Source of the DNA: JAYQKL01 sp049889415
GTDB lineage: Bacteria; Pseudomonadota; Alphaproteobacteria; RS24
NCBI GenBank assembly: GCA_049889415.1
Contig: JBMHDL010000006.1
Span: 124,001 to 188,000, forward strand
Direction of reading: 5' to 3'
DNA: 64,000 nt
Under the pieces are notes generated by a model. That model had not been told where the DNA came from and did no database searches. It saw only the letters and a list, made by a program, of their open reading frames with translations. Positions 1 to 8,578 of the stretch are shown here, piece after piece; the first letter of the stretch is position 1; each line of letters begins with the position of its first letter. A program made the position numbers and the translations under genes.

Positions 1-397
1 CCGGGTCAGCCAAATCGCCGCGCACCTTTTCATCATCAAACAGGCGCCGCATATGATCGGCATTGTCAAAGCTCTCATCCGCCTTGAACGTCAGCTCCGG
101 GACATATTTCAGCCGCAGCCCTTTGCTCATTTCACCACGCAACATCGGCGCACACAGGTTCAGCTTGCGCACGACCTCATCCTGCGCCACGCCACCCAAT
201 GGAATGACGAAGGCTGTAGCATTACGCAAATCCGGGCTGGCGGAGACTTCGGTGACGGTAATGGTTCGGGTATCAAGGTCCAAATCCCGCACATCATTAC
301 GGGCAAACACTTCGCACAATCTGTGACGAAACAATTCCCCGACCCGCAACTGACGTTGGCTGGGGCCGTTGGATTGACCTTTTTGCGTGCGTTTCAT
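1..397 (-). CDS. rbfA: 30S ribosome-binding factor RbfA (C-terminus cut by window edge)
   Basis: Partial gene read leftward from an ATG at 395-397 and open to the window edge; about 132 residues are visible. RbfA is a small KH-fold protein that binds the immature 30S subunit, helps 16S rRNA 5'-end maturation and is needed for growth in the cold. The visible N-terminus carries the family pattern SQRQLRVGELFRH near residue 13, then the conserved VTEVSASPDLRNATAFV stretch near residue 48. It lies 29 bases downstream of infB, the usual infB-rbfA order. The missing C-terminus is simply outside the window. Confidence 0.93.
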   Translation of the reverse strand, partial: MKRTQKGQSNGPSQRQLRVGELFRHRLCEVFARNDVRDLDLDTRTITVTEVSASPDLRNATAFVIPLGGVAQDEVVRKLNLCAPMLRGEMSKGLRLKYVPELTFKADESFDNADHMRRLFDDEKVRGDLADP

Positions 398-426
398 CGG
401 CGCCTCCGGTATCAGACAGGATGCGG

Positions 427-2907
427 TCAGTCATCTAGTGAGCGGGCGATTTCCTCGACTTCGTAACACTCGATGACATCACCAACCTTGAGGTCGTCAT
501 AGGTTTCAAAAGCCATACCACATTCCTGACCGGCATTGACCTCTTTGACCTCATCCTTGAAACGGCGCAAGGAACTGAGCTCACCCTCATGGATGACAAC
601 ACTGTCACGGATCAAACGCACCCGTGCGCCACGGCGTACCAGACCGTCGGTCACCCGGCAGCCGGCGACTTTGCCGGATTTGGAAATTGAGAAAACCTCC
701 AGCACTTCAGCATTGCCGAGCATGTTTTCACGCAAATCAGGTGACAGCATGCCGGACATGGCGGCCTTGATGTCGTCGACAAGGTCATAAATGACATTGT
801 AATAACGGATTTCAATCCCCTCTTCATCCGCCATATTACGGGCTTGGGCGTTGGCGCGGACATTAAAGCCCAGCACCGGCGCTTTTGACGCCGCCGCCAG
901 GGTAATGTCGCTTTCCGTCACGCCACCGACCGCAGCATGTACCACCCGGGCGCGCACTTCTTCATTGCCGAGTTTCTCGACCGCCTGAGTAATGGCCTCC
1001 GCCGACCCCTGCACATCCGCCTTGACGACAATTGCCATTTCCTTGGTGTCGGTCTCCTTGAGCTGTTGCAGCATCTGGTCAAGTGATGACCGCGCCCCGG
1101 TCGCCGTGCGGTTTTGTCGGGCTGTACGTTGACGGTATTCAGCGATTTCACGCGCTTTAGCTTCACTTTCAACGACGTTGAACATATCACCGGCAGCCGG
1201 CACACCCCCAGCGCCCAAAATCTCAACCGGCGCCGCAGGGCCGGCCTCCTCAAGGGTCTCGCCTTTATCATTCAGCATGGCCCGGACACGGCCCGACTCT
1301 TCACCGACAACAAAAATGTCCCCGACACGCAAAGTACCGCGTTGCAGCAGGACCGTGGCGACCGTGCCGCGGCCCTTGTCCAGCTTGGCCTCAATCACCA
1401 CACCCTCGGCTTCACGTTCCGGATTGGCTTTCAACTCCAGCAGCTCTGCCTGCAGCAGAACCGACTCAACGAGACTGTCAAGACCATCCCCTTTCAGGGC
1501 GGAAACCTCGACAAACTGCGTCTCACCACCCATATCTTCGGCAATAATTTCATGCTGCAGCAGCTCGTTTTTCACCCGTGTCGGGTCGGCTTCCGGCTTG
1601 TCCATTTTATTGACCGCCACAATCATCGGGACTTCCGCCGCCTTGGCATGATTAATGGCTTCAACGGTTTGCGGCATGACACCATCATCAGCGGCCACGA
1701 CCAGAATAACGATATCCGTCACCTTGGCACCGCGCGCACGCATGGACGTAAACGCCGCATGACCTGGCGTATCGATGAAAGTCACTTTCTGGTCGCTCTC
1801 CGTCGTGACCTGATAGGCACCGATATGCTGCGTGATACCGCCGGCCTCGCCGTCAACAATGTCAGTCTTGCGCAGAGCATCAAGCAATGAGGTTTTACCG
1901 TGATCAACATGGCCCATAACCGTAACGACGGCCGGACGCGGCAGCTTCAGGGTCTCATCATCGTCATCCGTATCAATGACATCCTCGACATCGGAGTCGG
2001 TCACACGATTGACCTTATGGCCAAGCTCTTCGGCAATCAGTTCCGCTGTATCAGCATCAATAGTGTCATTGATTTTGGCCATGACGCCTTGCTGCATTAG
2101 CAGTTTGATAACGTCCACGGCGCGTTCCGCCATGCGGTTAGCAAGTTCCTGAATGGTAATGGTTTCCGGCAGAATGATGGTGCGCGAGACTTTTTCACGT
2201 GGTTCAGCGCTCAAGGATTGACGCTTTTCACGTTCACGTCGGCGGCGAATGGACGCCATGGAACGCACACGCTCCTCATCTTTCAACGCATCATTGATGG
2301 TCAATTTCCCGGAGCGGCGACGTTGCGGCTCACCACGCTTGGCAGGGGTCTTGCGCGGAGCTTCGCGTTTTTCCTCACCGGTTTTGGTGGAGACCGGCTT
2401 CAGTGCGGCCTTAGCTGGCGCTGCTTCTTTCGGTGCCCGTGAGGCGGCTTTTTCGGCTTCCTTGGCCTGCGCCTCTTCGCGGGCAATGCGTTCCGCTTCC
2501 TGCGCGGCCAACTTGGCTTCTTCCTCTTTACGACGCGCATCCTGCTCGGCCCGTTCTTTGTCCTGGATAATCTTGAGCGCGGCCTCTTCCTTTTCACGGA
2601 CCTTCGCCTCAGCCACGGCGGCCAGGCGGGCTTCCTGTTCGTTTTTACTCAGGCCGCCAAGACTTTTCGGCTCCTCAACCGGCTTTTCTGGTGCCGGCGG
2701 AGTTTCTGTTTCCTTGGATTGGGCCGCCTGATCCGGTGTCACAATCCGTTTGCGGCGTTTTTCGACCACCACGGATTTTGAACGACCGTGCGAAAAGTTC
2801 TGGCGGACCTGACCGGACTCAACCGTCCGTTTCAAACTCAGCGTCTTGCCGGGTTTGGCGTCTTTCGTCTCTTTATTTTCGTTTTCACTCATAGTCTGCC
2901 GTCTCAT
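427..2907 (-). CDS. infB: Translation initiation factor IF-2
   Basis: GTPase that brings initiator fMet-tRNA to the 30S subunit and promotes subunit joining. About 826 residues. The first 240 are a charged Ala/Glu/Lys/Arg-rich region of the alphaproteobacterial IF-2 type, followed by the IF2_N domain (about 245-298). The G domain has G1 GHVDHGKT (332-339), G3 DTPGH (379-383) and G4 NKMD (433-436); the beta-barrel and C-terminal domains follow. The ATG at 2905-2907 overlaps the ylxR stop (ATGA), suggesting translational coupling. An in-frame ATG at 2890-2892 (MSENEN...) is an alternative start, since the AGAGGA motif touches the first ATG but is about 13 bases from the second. Confidence 0.97.
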   Translation of the reverse strand: MRRQTMSENENKETKDAKPGKTLSLKRTVESGQVRQNFSHGRSKSVVVEKRRKRIVTPDQAAQSKETETPPAPEKPVEEPKSLGGLSKNEQEARLAAVAEAKVREKEEAALKIIQDKERAEQDARRKEEEAKLAAQEAERIAREEAQAKEAEKAASRAPKEAAPAKAALKPVSTKTGEEKREAPRKTPAKRGEPQRRRSGKLTINDALKDEERVRSMASIRRRREREKRQSLSAEPREKVSRTIILPETITIQELANRMAERAVDVIKLLMQQGVMAKINDTIDADTAELIAEELGHKVNRVTDSDVEDVIDTDDDDETLKLPRPAVVTVMGHVDHGKTSLLDALRKTDIVDGEAGGITQHIGAYQVTTESDQKVTFIDTPGHAAFTSMRARGAKVTDIVILVVAADDGVMPQTVEAINHAKAAEVPMIVAVNKMDKPEADPTRVKNELLQHEIIAEDMGGETQFVEVSALKGDGLDSLVESVLLQAELLELKANPEREAEGVVIEAKLDKGRGTVATVLLQRGTLRVGDIFVVGEESGRVRAMLNDKGETLEEAGPAAPVEILGAGGVPAAGDMFNVVESEAKAREIAEYRQRTARQNRTATGARSSLDQMLQQLKETDTKEMAIVVKADVQGSAEAITQAVEKLGNEEVRARVVHAAVGGVTESDITLAAASKAPVLGFNVRANAQARNMADEEGIEIRYYNVIYDLVDDIKAAMSGMLSPDLRENMLGNAEVLEVFSISKSGKVAGCRVTDGLVRRGARVRLIRDSVVIHEGELSSLRRFKDEVKEVNAGQECGMAFETYDDLKVGDVIECYEVEEIARSLDD

Positions 2908-3521
2908 TCCTCTGGGCGCTCTTGCAAGCCCCTTCCATCTAAGTTCAAAACCTCGCCATGGTAAAGAGCCATACGAGATATATCCCGTCCCACGCGATCA
3001 GACCAGCCTTTTTCGGTCACCGCCGCATGAACCACATTTTCCAACCCAAGCGCCCTGCTCAAGTCCTTGACAGAGAGCCTTTCGACTATCTGCACATTTT
3101 GACGCCGCCCCAGTGCCGCGATTTTAGACCGACCGTCCACCGCCGCATCATTGGCTGACAGAACAAGGTGCGCCTCACCTTTCTTCAATGCCGCCTCGAC
3201 CTTTGCGAACCCGACACTCAGAGCGCCGGAACGCCTTGCCAAACCGAGCAGATCCAGCAAACGCCCCTCCAGCTGGCTGGCAAGAAGCCTGAAAAATTCA
3301 GGATCCATCACAGCCTTTTGCCCCGTCTCATCAACGATCAAACCCTGCTGGAATGCTTGAGCGATGATGTTTTTGTCCGCCGTGACCCAAAACCCCTGAC
3401 CGGGGACCTTGCCGGCGAGATCCGGAAGAACCGATCCGTCAGGCGCAATCACAAGCCGGATAAGACTGTCAATCTCCACGGAACCGCTGACCAGGCAGTT
3501 TTTTTGCTCCCGCTGCGTCAA
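2904..3521 (-). CDS. RNA-binding protein, YlxR (DUF448) fused to an L7Ae-like domain
   Basis: About 205 residues in the nusA-infB operon. The N-terminal 80 residues match YlxR/DUF448 (NCLVSG near residue 8, then IRLVIAPDG). The C-terminal half (about 90-170, LLGLARRSGALSVGF and AHLVLSANDA) has the L7Ae/L30e RNA-binding fold. This two-domain arrangement is common in Alphaproteobacteria, whereas Firmicutes have two separate genes. The role is inferred to be in ribosome or RNA metabolism. The start is a TTG at 3519-3521: the frame has a TGA five codons upstream and no ATG or GTG between, and an AGGCGGGGG sequence precedes it. The usual Arg before the first Cys is replaced by Asn here. Confidence 0.9.
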   Translation of the reverse strand: MTQREQKNCLVSGSVEIDSLIRLVIAPDGSVLPDLAGKVPGQGFWVTADKNIIAQAFQQGLIVDETGQKAVMDPEFFRLLASQLEGRLLDLLGLARRSGALSVGFAKVEAALKKGEAHLVLSANDAAVDGRSKIAALGRRQNVQIVERLSVKDLSRALGLENVVHAAVTEKGWSDRVGRDISRMALYHGEVLNLDGRGLQERPEE

Positions 3522-3552
3522 GTCAGCCCCCGCCTGTCACCCGGACACCGGC

Positions 3553-5271
3553 CTAGGCGGTTTCCCCATCATCACCGGCGGCGATATCGGCGGGTGCGTC
3601 AGCGCCTGTTGCCGCTTCCACAGCATCCGCCACCATATCATCCGAGATTTCTTTGGCTTCAGCCTGATCATCACCCTCCGGCTCACCTTCCGCCTGCTGG
3701 GCGTCAAGTTCTTCCTGCGTAATCCAGCCAACCTGAACACGTGTGGCCATGATCATGCGCTCGGCTTCCTCGGCGGAAACGTCAAACCCGTCTAGAATGC
3801 CGGCTTGCCGGACACGCTGACCATCCACGCTCTCCATCCAGCCAACCAGATCATCGGGGATGCAACCGGCGAAATCCTCGGCGGTAAAAACATCATTCTT
3901 GCCCAGCGCCACCAACATTGGCAGTGTCAGACCCTCAACCTCCAGAAGATCATCGGCCACACCAAGTTTTTTGCGCTCGGCGTCAAACTCGGCATTCTGA
4001 CGGTCAATAAACTCAAGGGCGCGACGCTGAAGCTCCTCAGCCGTCTCTTCGTCAAAGCCTTCAATATAGGTAATCTCCTCTATCGGCACATAGGCAACTT
4101 CCTCGACCACGGCAAAGCCTTCCGACGCAAGCAGCTGGGCGATCATCTCATCTACATCCAGGGCGTTCATGAAGTTTTCCGTCCGCTCGGCGAATTCCAC
4201 CTGACGGCGCTCGGACTCTTCCGCCTCAGTCATAATGTCAATGTCCCACTGGGTCAGTTGCGAGGCCAGGCGGACATTCTGTCCGCGACGGCCAATGGCA
4301 AGGCTCAGCTGATCATCGGGTACGCAGACTTCAATCCGCTGCGTGTCCTCATCCAGCACGACTTTGGACACTTCCGCCGGCGCCAGGGCATTGACGATAA
4401 AGCTGGCCGAGTCCTCAGTCCATGGGATGATATCCACCTTCTCGCCCTGCAGTTCATTGACCACAGCCTGCACCCGGCTGCCCCGCATGCCAACACATGC
4501 ACCTACCGGGTCAATGCTGCCGTCATTCGAAATAACGGCGATTTTGGCGCGGCTGCCGGGATCACGGGCAACGGAACGAATTTCAATAACGCCGTCATAG
4601 ACCTCCGGCACTTCCTGGGCAAACAGCTTTGCCATAAAAGCCGGATCCGTCCTGGACAACAGGATTTGCGGGCCGCGTTGTTCCCGTCGGACATCCTGAA
4701 TGTAAGCCCGGATCCGGTCATTGACCCGGAAAACCTCGCGCGGGATAAGGTTATCGCGGCGCAGCATTGCCTCGCCACGACCCAAATCAACGACCACATT
4801 GCCGTATTCCACCCGCTTGACAATGCCGGAGGCGATTTCACCGACACGGTCCTTATATTCCTCATATTGGTTCTCACGCTCTGCATCGCGGACTTTCTGC
4901 ACAATAACCTGTTTGGCGGTCTGGGTAGCGATACGCCCGAATTCAATCGGCGGCAACGGATCGCTCAACTCGTCGCCAATGGCAGCTTCAGGATTGTCCT
5001 TACGCGCATCTGCAAGGCTGATTTCGACGGCCTCGGCCTCGCTCTCAACCACTTCGACAACGGTGAATACGCGCCGCAGATTAATGTCACCCGTTTTGGG
5101 ATCAATGTCTGCCCGAATATCATTTTCCGAGCCATAGCGGGCTTTGGCAGCCCTTTGAATCGCGTCTGACATAGCCTCCAGCACAATCGCGGGCTCAATG
5201 CCCTTCTCGCGTGCGACCGCCTCCGCAATCTGTAAAAGTTCCAACTTGTTAGCACTAATGCCCGTAGCCAT
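3553..5271 (-). CDS. nusA: Transcription termination/antitermination factor NusA
   Basis: RNA polymerase-associated factor controlling pausing, termination and antitermination. 572 residues. NusA N-domain at 1-130, S1 domain at about 140-200, KH1 around 235-300 with the GACVGMRGSR loop (257-266), and KH2 with AIGRRGQNVRLA (325-336). The C-terminus has helix-hairpin-helix repeats (LEVEGLTLPML near 447) and an acidic tail rich in Glu, Asp and Ala. It sits between rimP and ylxR, all leftward, as in most bacteria. A long open frame on the opposite strand (3805-5169) is a shadow of this gene. Confidence 0.98.
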   Translation of the reverse strand: MATGISANKLELLQIAEAVAREKGIEPAIVLEAMSDAIQRAAKARYGSENDIRADIDPKTGDINLRRVFTVVEVVESEAEAVEISLADARKDNPEAAIGDELSDPLPPIEFGRIATQTAKQVIVQKVRDAERENQYEEYKDRVGEIASGIVKRVEYGNVVVDLGRGEAMLRRDNLIPREVFRVNDRIRAYIQDVRREQRGPQILLSRTDPAFMAKLFAQEVPEVYDGVIEIRSVARDPGSRAKIAVISNDGSIDPVGACVGMRGSRVQAVVNELQGEKVDIIPWTEDSASFIVNALAPAEVSKVVLDEDTQRIEVCVPDDQLSLAIGRRGQNVRLASQLTQWDIDIMTEAEESERRQVEFAERTENFMNALDVDEMIAQLLASEGFAVVEEVAYVPIEEITYIEGFDEETAEELQRRALEFIDRQNAEFDAERKKLGVADDLLEVEGLTLPMLVALGKNDVFTAEDFAGCIPDDLVGWMESVDGQRVRQAGILDGFDVSAEEAERMIMATRVQVGWITQEELDAQQAEGEPEGDDQAEAKEISDDMVADAVEAATGADAPADIAAGDDGETA

Positions 5272-5300
5272 GTCTTTCTCCGTCTAGCTTTCCACAAGGG

Positions 5301-5318
5301 GCCGGCGCATATGCCGGC
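5301..5318. other. Hairpin in the rimP-nusA spacer
   Basis: GCCGGC-GCATAT-GCCGGC can fold into a six-pair GC stem in the 65-base gap between the rimP stop and the nusA start. No U-run follows it on the coding (minus) strand, so it does not look like an intrinsic terminator. It could be an mRNA processing or pausing structure. A similar CCGGC-loop-GCCGG hairpin lies between dnaK and dnaJ. Confidence 0.35.
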
Positions 5319-5336
5319 AATTTATGCCTGTTCACC

Positions 5337-5909
5337 TCAACCTTTGCCTTTTGACGCCTTCAGGCTGGCCTGCATCATTTCGTCATTCGCCACCAGCCGC
5401 GACTCGGCAATATCCTCAATCTTAAACCCCAGAATCTGGGGCTCGTCATATCCGTCCAGCGCCACCTGCAGCAGCGCCTCACCATCTTCAAACCCAGCCA
5501 GACGCCCACGAAAGCGTTTTTGTCCATCAATCGGGTTTTTCAGCTCCAGCTTGGCCTCCAGACCAATCCAATCACTGAAATCCCGGGGGCGGCACAACGG
5601 CCGCGCCATACCGGGAGAGGACACTTCAAGCACGTAAGCCGCCTTGATCGGATCCTCGACATCCAAAACGGCTGACAGGCCGCGGCTGATTTTTTCACAA
5701 CCGTCAACCGTCATTGTCCCGTCTGATCCAACAGCCATGACCTGCAAGACCGTATTGGCATTGTCACCGGTCATGCGGATCCGCAACAGGTCATAGCCCA
5801 AATCCTCAACCACCGGCGTGACAATCTCCAGAAATGGCCGCGCCGGACCGGGCGCCTGCAAATGGGCGTAACGGTCGGCGGATACGCTGCTTTGGTCACT
5901 GTTGGTCAT
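5337..5909 (-). CDS. rimP: Ribosome maturation factor RimP
   Basis: Needed for late 30S subunit assembly; first gene of the rimP-nusA-ylxR-infB-rbfA cluster. From the ATG at 5907-5909 the protein has about 190 residues (MTNSDQ...). The N-terminal domain holds the PVVEDLGYDLLRIRM pattern and the centre holds VDGCEKISRGLSAVLDVEDPI and LEVSSPGMARPL, all family hallmarks. The frame stays open upstream to 5993, which would add 28 residues made of tandem repeats (SVMT and RAxQQK units). I chose the inner ATG because conserved sequence begins only after it. No strong ribosome-binding site decides the matter. Confidence 0.94.
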   Translation of the reverse strand: MTNSDQSSVSADRYAHLQAPGPARPFLEIVTPVVEDLGYDLLRIRMTGDNANTVLQVMAVGSDGTMTVDGCEKISRGLSAVLDVEDPIKAAYVLEVSSPGMARPLCRPRDFSDWIGLEAKLELKNPIDGQKRFRGRLAGFEDGEALLQVALDGYDEPQILGFKIEDIAESRLVANDEMMQASLKASKGKG

Positions 5910-5920
5910 GGTCGGCACTT

Positions 5921-5991
5921 TCTGTTGCACAGCCCTTTTCTGTTGCATAGCCCTTGTCATAACTGATGTCATAACTGATGTCAGAGCTGAC
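5921..5991. repeat. Two short tandem repeat arrays upstream of rimP
   Basis: An 18-base period repeats twice (TCTGTTGCACAGCCCTT at 5921-5937 and TCTGTTGCATAGCCCTT at 5939-5955). It is followed at once by a 12-base unit GTCATAACTGAT at 5956-5967 and 5968-5979 and a degraded third copy. Both periods are multiples of three and stay open in the rimP frame, so they could encode an N-terminal extension or lie in the leader. Confidence 0.8.
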
Positions 5992-6092
5992 AATCCCGCA
6001 TTAAAAAAAGCGGGGGTCTGGGCGACCGTCCCACTTTCAAATGAAGCAGATTGTTGGCGTCAATATACTCACCAGCAATTAAATTGCAAGCC

Positions 6093-6797
6093 TTAAAGAG
6101 TGGCCCGCATTTGCACATCCCGCCGCTTGAAATGCAGATAGGTCGGGATCCGTCCCGCCCGCACGGCTTTGGCCTCATAGCGGGTCGGCTCCCAACCCTG
6201 CGGCGGGCGACGCCAGTCATCCGCCACATCCGCCTGCCAGATAAAGCCGCCATGGTCGCGGATATGCGCCAAAGTCCACATGATGTAATTCGGGATGTCG
6301 CTGGCCACCATCAGTTTCCCGCCGGGCTTGAGGATACGAAAAAATTGATGCAAATTTTCCGGGCTGATGAAACGACGCTTGTGATGCCGCGTTTTGGGCC
6401 ATGGATCCGGATACAAAAGAAAAATCCTATCAAGACAGCCATCTGGCAGCCATTCCATCAGGTCGCGTGCATCATCGTCATGTATACGGATATTGTTCAG
6501 GGATTGCGCGTCAATCGCCATCAAAAGTTTGGCCACGCCATTGAGAAACGGTTCGCACCCGATAAAACCTTCACCCGGCGCCTGTGCGGCCTGACGGGCC
6601 AGATGTTCGCCGCCGCCAAACCCGATTTCCAAGCTTATAGTGTCGGGCTGAAACCCGAACTGCGCTAACGGATCAAAAGGTCCTTGCGGCACACGCAAAT
6701 TCGGCAGGATCTGCGTCACCAAATCCGCCTGACGGGGGTGCAGCTTATGCCCCTGACGTCGCCCATAAACATGGCGGCGGATAAGGTCAGCACACAT
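6093..6797 (-). CDS. trmB: tRNA (guanine-N7-)-methyltransferase TrmB
   Basis: Makes 7-methylguanosine at position 46 of tRNA using S-adenosylmethionine. 234 residues. The family signature YGRRQGHKL is near residue 11. The SAM-binding motif LEIGFGGGEH is at 56-65, and PDPWPKTRHHKRR at 130-142 is the TrmB substrate and active-site motif. The start ATG at 6795-6797 directly follows the TGA stop of metK with no gap, so the two are probably co-translated; metK supplies the SAM that TrmB uses. A 183-base spacer to rimP downstream contains the repeat arrays. Confidence 0.97.
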   Translation of the reverse strand: MCADLIRRHVYGRRQGHKLHPRQADLVTQILPNLRVPQGPFDPLAQFGFQPDTISLEIGFGGGEHLARQAAQAPGEGFIGCEPFLNGVAKLLMAIDAQSLNNIRIHDDDARDLMEWLPDGCLDRIFLLYPDPWPKTRHHKRRFISPENLHQFFRILKPGGKLMVASDIPNYIMWTLAHIRDHGGFIWQADVADDWRRPPQGWEPTRYEAKAVRAGRIPTYLHFKRRDVQMRATL

Positions 6798-7970
6798 TCA
6801 GGTCAATTCAGCCTTAATGGCTTCGGCCAGGTCGGTCCGCTCCCAAGAAAAGCCGCCATCGTCTTCAGCTTGTCGGCCAAAATGACCATAGGCCGCCGTG
6901 CGGGCATAAATCGGTTTGTTCAACCCCAAATGGGTGCGGATGCCGCGCGGCGACAAATCCATGACCGCCCCCAAAACGGTTTCCAGTTTGGCTTCATCGG
7001 TTTTGCCGGTGCCATATGTGTCAACCAGTATGGATAACGGCTTTGATACGCCGATTGCATAGGACAACTGGATACAGCATCGGTCCGCCAGACCGGCGGC
7101 CACCACATTTTTGGCCAGATAGCGCGAAGCATATGCGGCTGAACGGTCAACCTTGGTTGGATCTTTGCCGGAAAACGCGCCGCCGCCATGCGGAGCGGCG
7201 CCACCATAAGTGTCAACAATGATCTTGCGTCCCGTGAGGCCGGCGTCACCGTCAGGCCCACCAATGACAAAAGTTCCGGTCGGATTGACGTAAAACTCAT
7301 CCTCCGGACACATCCAGCCATCTGGCAGAACATTTTCCACAATCGGGCGCACCAGCTCCCGCACATCATTCTGGGAAAGCCCCTCATCATGTTGGGTGGA
7401 CACAACAACCGACTCAGCCCCGACCGGCCGTCCGTTTTCATAGCGCAGGGAAACCTGGCTTTTTGAGTCCGGACCGAAACCCTTGACTGCGCCGCTTTTG
7501 CGCAGGCCGGCCATGTCTGACAAAATCTGGTGGGAATAAGCGATCGGCGCCGGCATCAGGTTTTCCGTCTCGCGGCAGGCATAGCCGAACATGATGCCCT
7601 GATCCCCGGCACCCTCATCCTTGTTTCCGTCGCCGGCATCGACGCCCTGCGCGATGTGTGCGGACTGGGCATGCACGCGCACCTGCACTTCGGCGTTTTT
7701 CCAATGAAAGCCTTCCTGTTCATAGCCAATGTCACGGATACGGTTGCGGGCAACCTCTTCCATTTCCTCGGCGGTCACCAGCCCTTGCGGCCGCACTTCA
7801 CCGGCCAGAACAACCAGATTGGTCGTGGTTAAGGTTTCAACCGCTACCCTGGCCTCTGGCTCGCGCGCCAAAAAGGCGTCAAGTACACTGTCCGATATCA
7901 AATCGCACACTTTGTCAGGATGACCTTCCGAAACCGACTCGCTGGTGAAAATGTAATCTTGTCTAGGCAT
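6798..7970 (-). CDS. metK: S-adenosylmethionine synthase
   Basis: Condenses ATP and methionine to S-adenosylmethionine in the cytoplasm. 390 residues, full length. GHPDK is at 16-20, the signature GAGDQGIMFGY at about 120-130 and the P-loop-like GGGAFSGKD at about 262-270. The start ATG is at 7968-7970. The 90 bases upstream separate it from an XRE-type regulator on the same strand, an association common in Alphaproteobacteria. I looked for a SAM-responsive riboswitch in that spacer and could not support one. Confidence 0.98.
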   Translation of the reverse strand: MPRQDYIFTSESVSEGHPDKVCDLISDSVLDAFLAREPEARVAVETLTTTNLVVLAGEVRPQGLVTAEEMEEVARNRIRDIGYEQEGFHWKNAEVQVRVHAQSAHIAQGVDAGDGNKDEGAGDQGIMFGYACRETENLMPAPIAYSHQILSDMAGLRKSGAVKGFGPDSKSQVSLRYENGRPVGAESVVVSTQHDEGLSQNDVRELVRPIVENVLPDGWMCPEDEFYVNPTGTFVIGGPDGDAGLTGRKIIVDTYGGAAPHGGGAFSGKDPTKVDRSAAYASRYLAKNVVAAGLADRCCIQLSYAIGVSKPLSILVDTYGTGKTDEAKLETVLGAVMDLSPRGIRTHLGLNKPIYARTAAYGHFGRQAEDDGGFSWERTDLAEAIKAELT

Positions 7971-8060
7971 TCATGCTACTCCCTGCTGTTCAGGCTGTTT
8001 AGCAAGAGTATGCCAAAAGTGCAATGCATTGGCGGAAAATGATGGTCCGCCCCATTTATC

Positions 8061-8483
8061 TCAACGGCGACGCGGCCGGCCCGGCTGAGCCTTTTCCATG
8101 GCCCGGGTCATATCAATAATACTCTGACGCACTTTTTTGTTGCGGATTCTGACAAAATTACGGTTAAGGGCCATTCCTTCATGGCTCGAGACAAAATCCA
8201 TAAAATCCTTGAGGTTCATGCTTTCCTGCATGCCCGTCGGTTTTTTAGGGCGTGGCTTGAGCCCTTCATAGAAATACGAAATATCAACATTGAGAACCTG
8301 AGATAAATCAAACAGACGCGCTGCGGAAATGCGGTTGATCCCCTTCTCATATTTCTGGATTTGCTGAAATGTGAGATTGATGCGCTCACCCAGCGCCTCC
8401 TGACTCATACCCAGATTGATACGTTGCAATCTGAGCCTTTGACCAATATGCCGGTCAATTGCAGATGTTTTCTTGAGAGACAT
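8061..8483 (-). CDS. XRE-family helix-turn-helix regulator
   Basis: 140 residues. The Cro/CI-type HTH covers about 12-68 (RLRLQRINLGMSQEALGERI, then QQIQKYEKGINRISAARL). The C-terminal half is basic and ends PGRPRRR. Proteins of this type occur upstream of metK or next to lnt in many alphaproteobacteria; the regulon is not known to me. A GAAGG ribosome-binding site lies before the ATG at 8481-8483. The 83-base upstream gap is AT-rich, with T-runs and a direct repeat that could serve autoregulation (inference). Confidence 0.88.
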   Translation of the reverse strand: MSLKKTSAIDRHIGQRLRLQRINLGMSQEALGERINLTFQQIQKYEKGINRISAARLFDLSQVLNVDISYFYEGLKPRPKKPTGMQESMNLKDFMDFVSSHEGMALNRNFVRIRNKKVRQSIIDMTRAMEKAQPGRPRRR

Positions 8484-8536
8484 GACAGCCTTCTTTTTTT
8501 TGTTTTTGTTGTCACGCTTTTCATTATCCCGATTTT

Positions 8537-8578
8537 TTAACCAATATCAAACAAGTAATATCAGGCTTAACCAACATC
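8537..8578. repeat. 12-base direct repeat upstream of the XRE gene
   Basis: TTAACCAATATC at 8537-8548 recurs as TTAACCAACATC at 8567-8578, 30 bases apart (about three helical turns). The second copy overlaps the lnt stop codon. It lies in the AT-rich spacer before the XRE regulator gene and could be an operator, but this is only positional inference. Confidence 0.3.

Noticed and set aside
1114..1890. 258-codon open frame on the plus strand
   Set aside because: Antisense to the infB G domain, which is fully conserved.
3805..5169. 454-codon open frame on the plus strand
   Set aside because: Entirely antisense to nusA, which has intact S1 and KH motifs; the frame is a shadow of a GC-rich gene.
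7971..8060. Possible SAM-responsive riboswitch upstream of metK
   Set aside because: The 90-base spacer was read on the coding strand; no SAM-II, SAM/SAH or SAM-I core pattern could be recognised. A covariance-model search would settle it.
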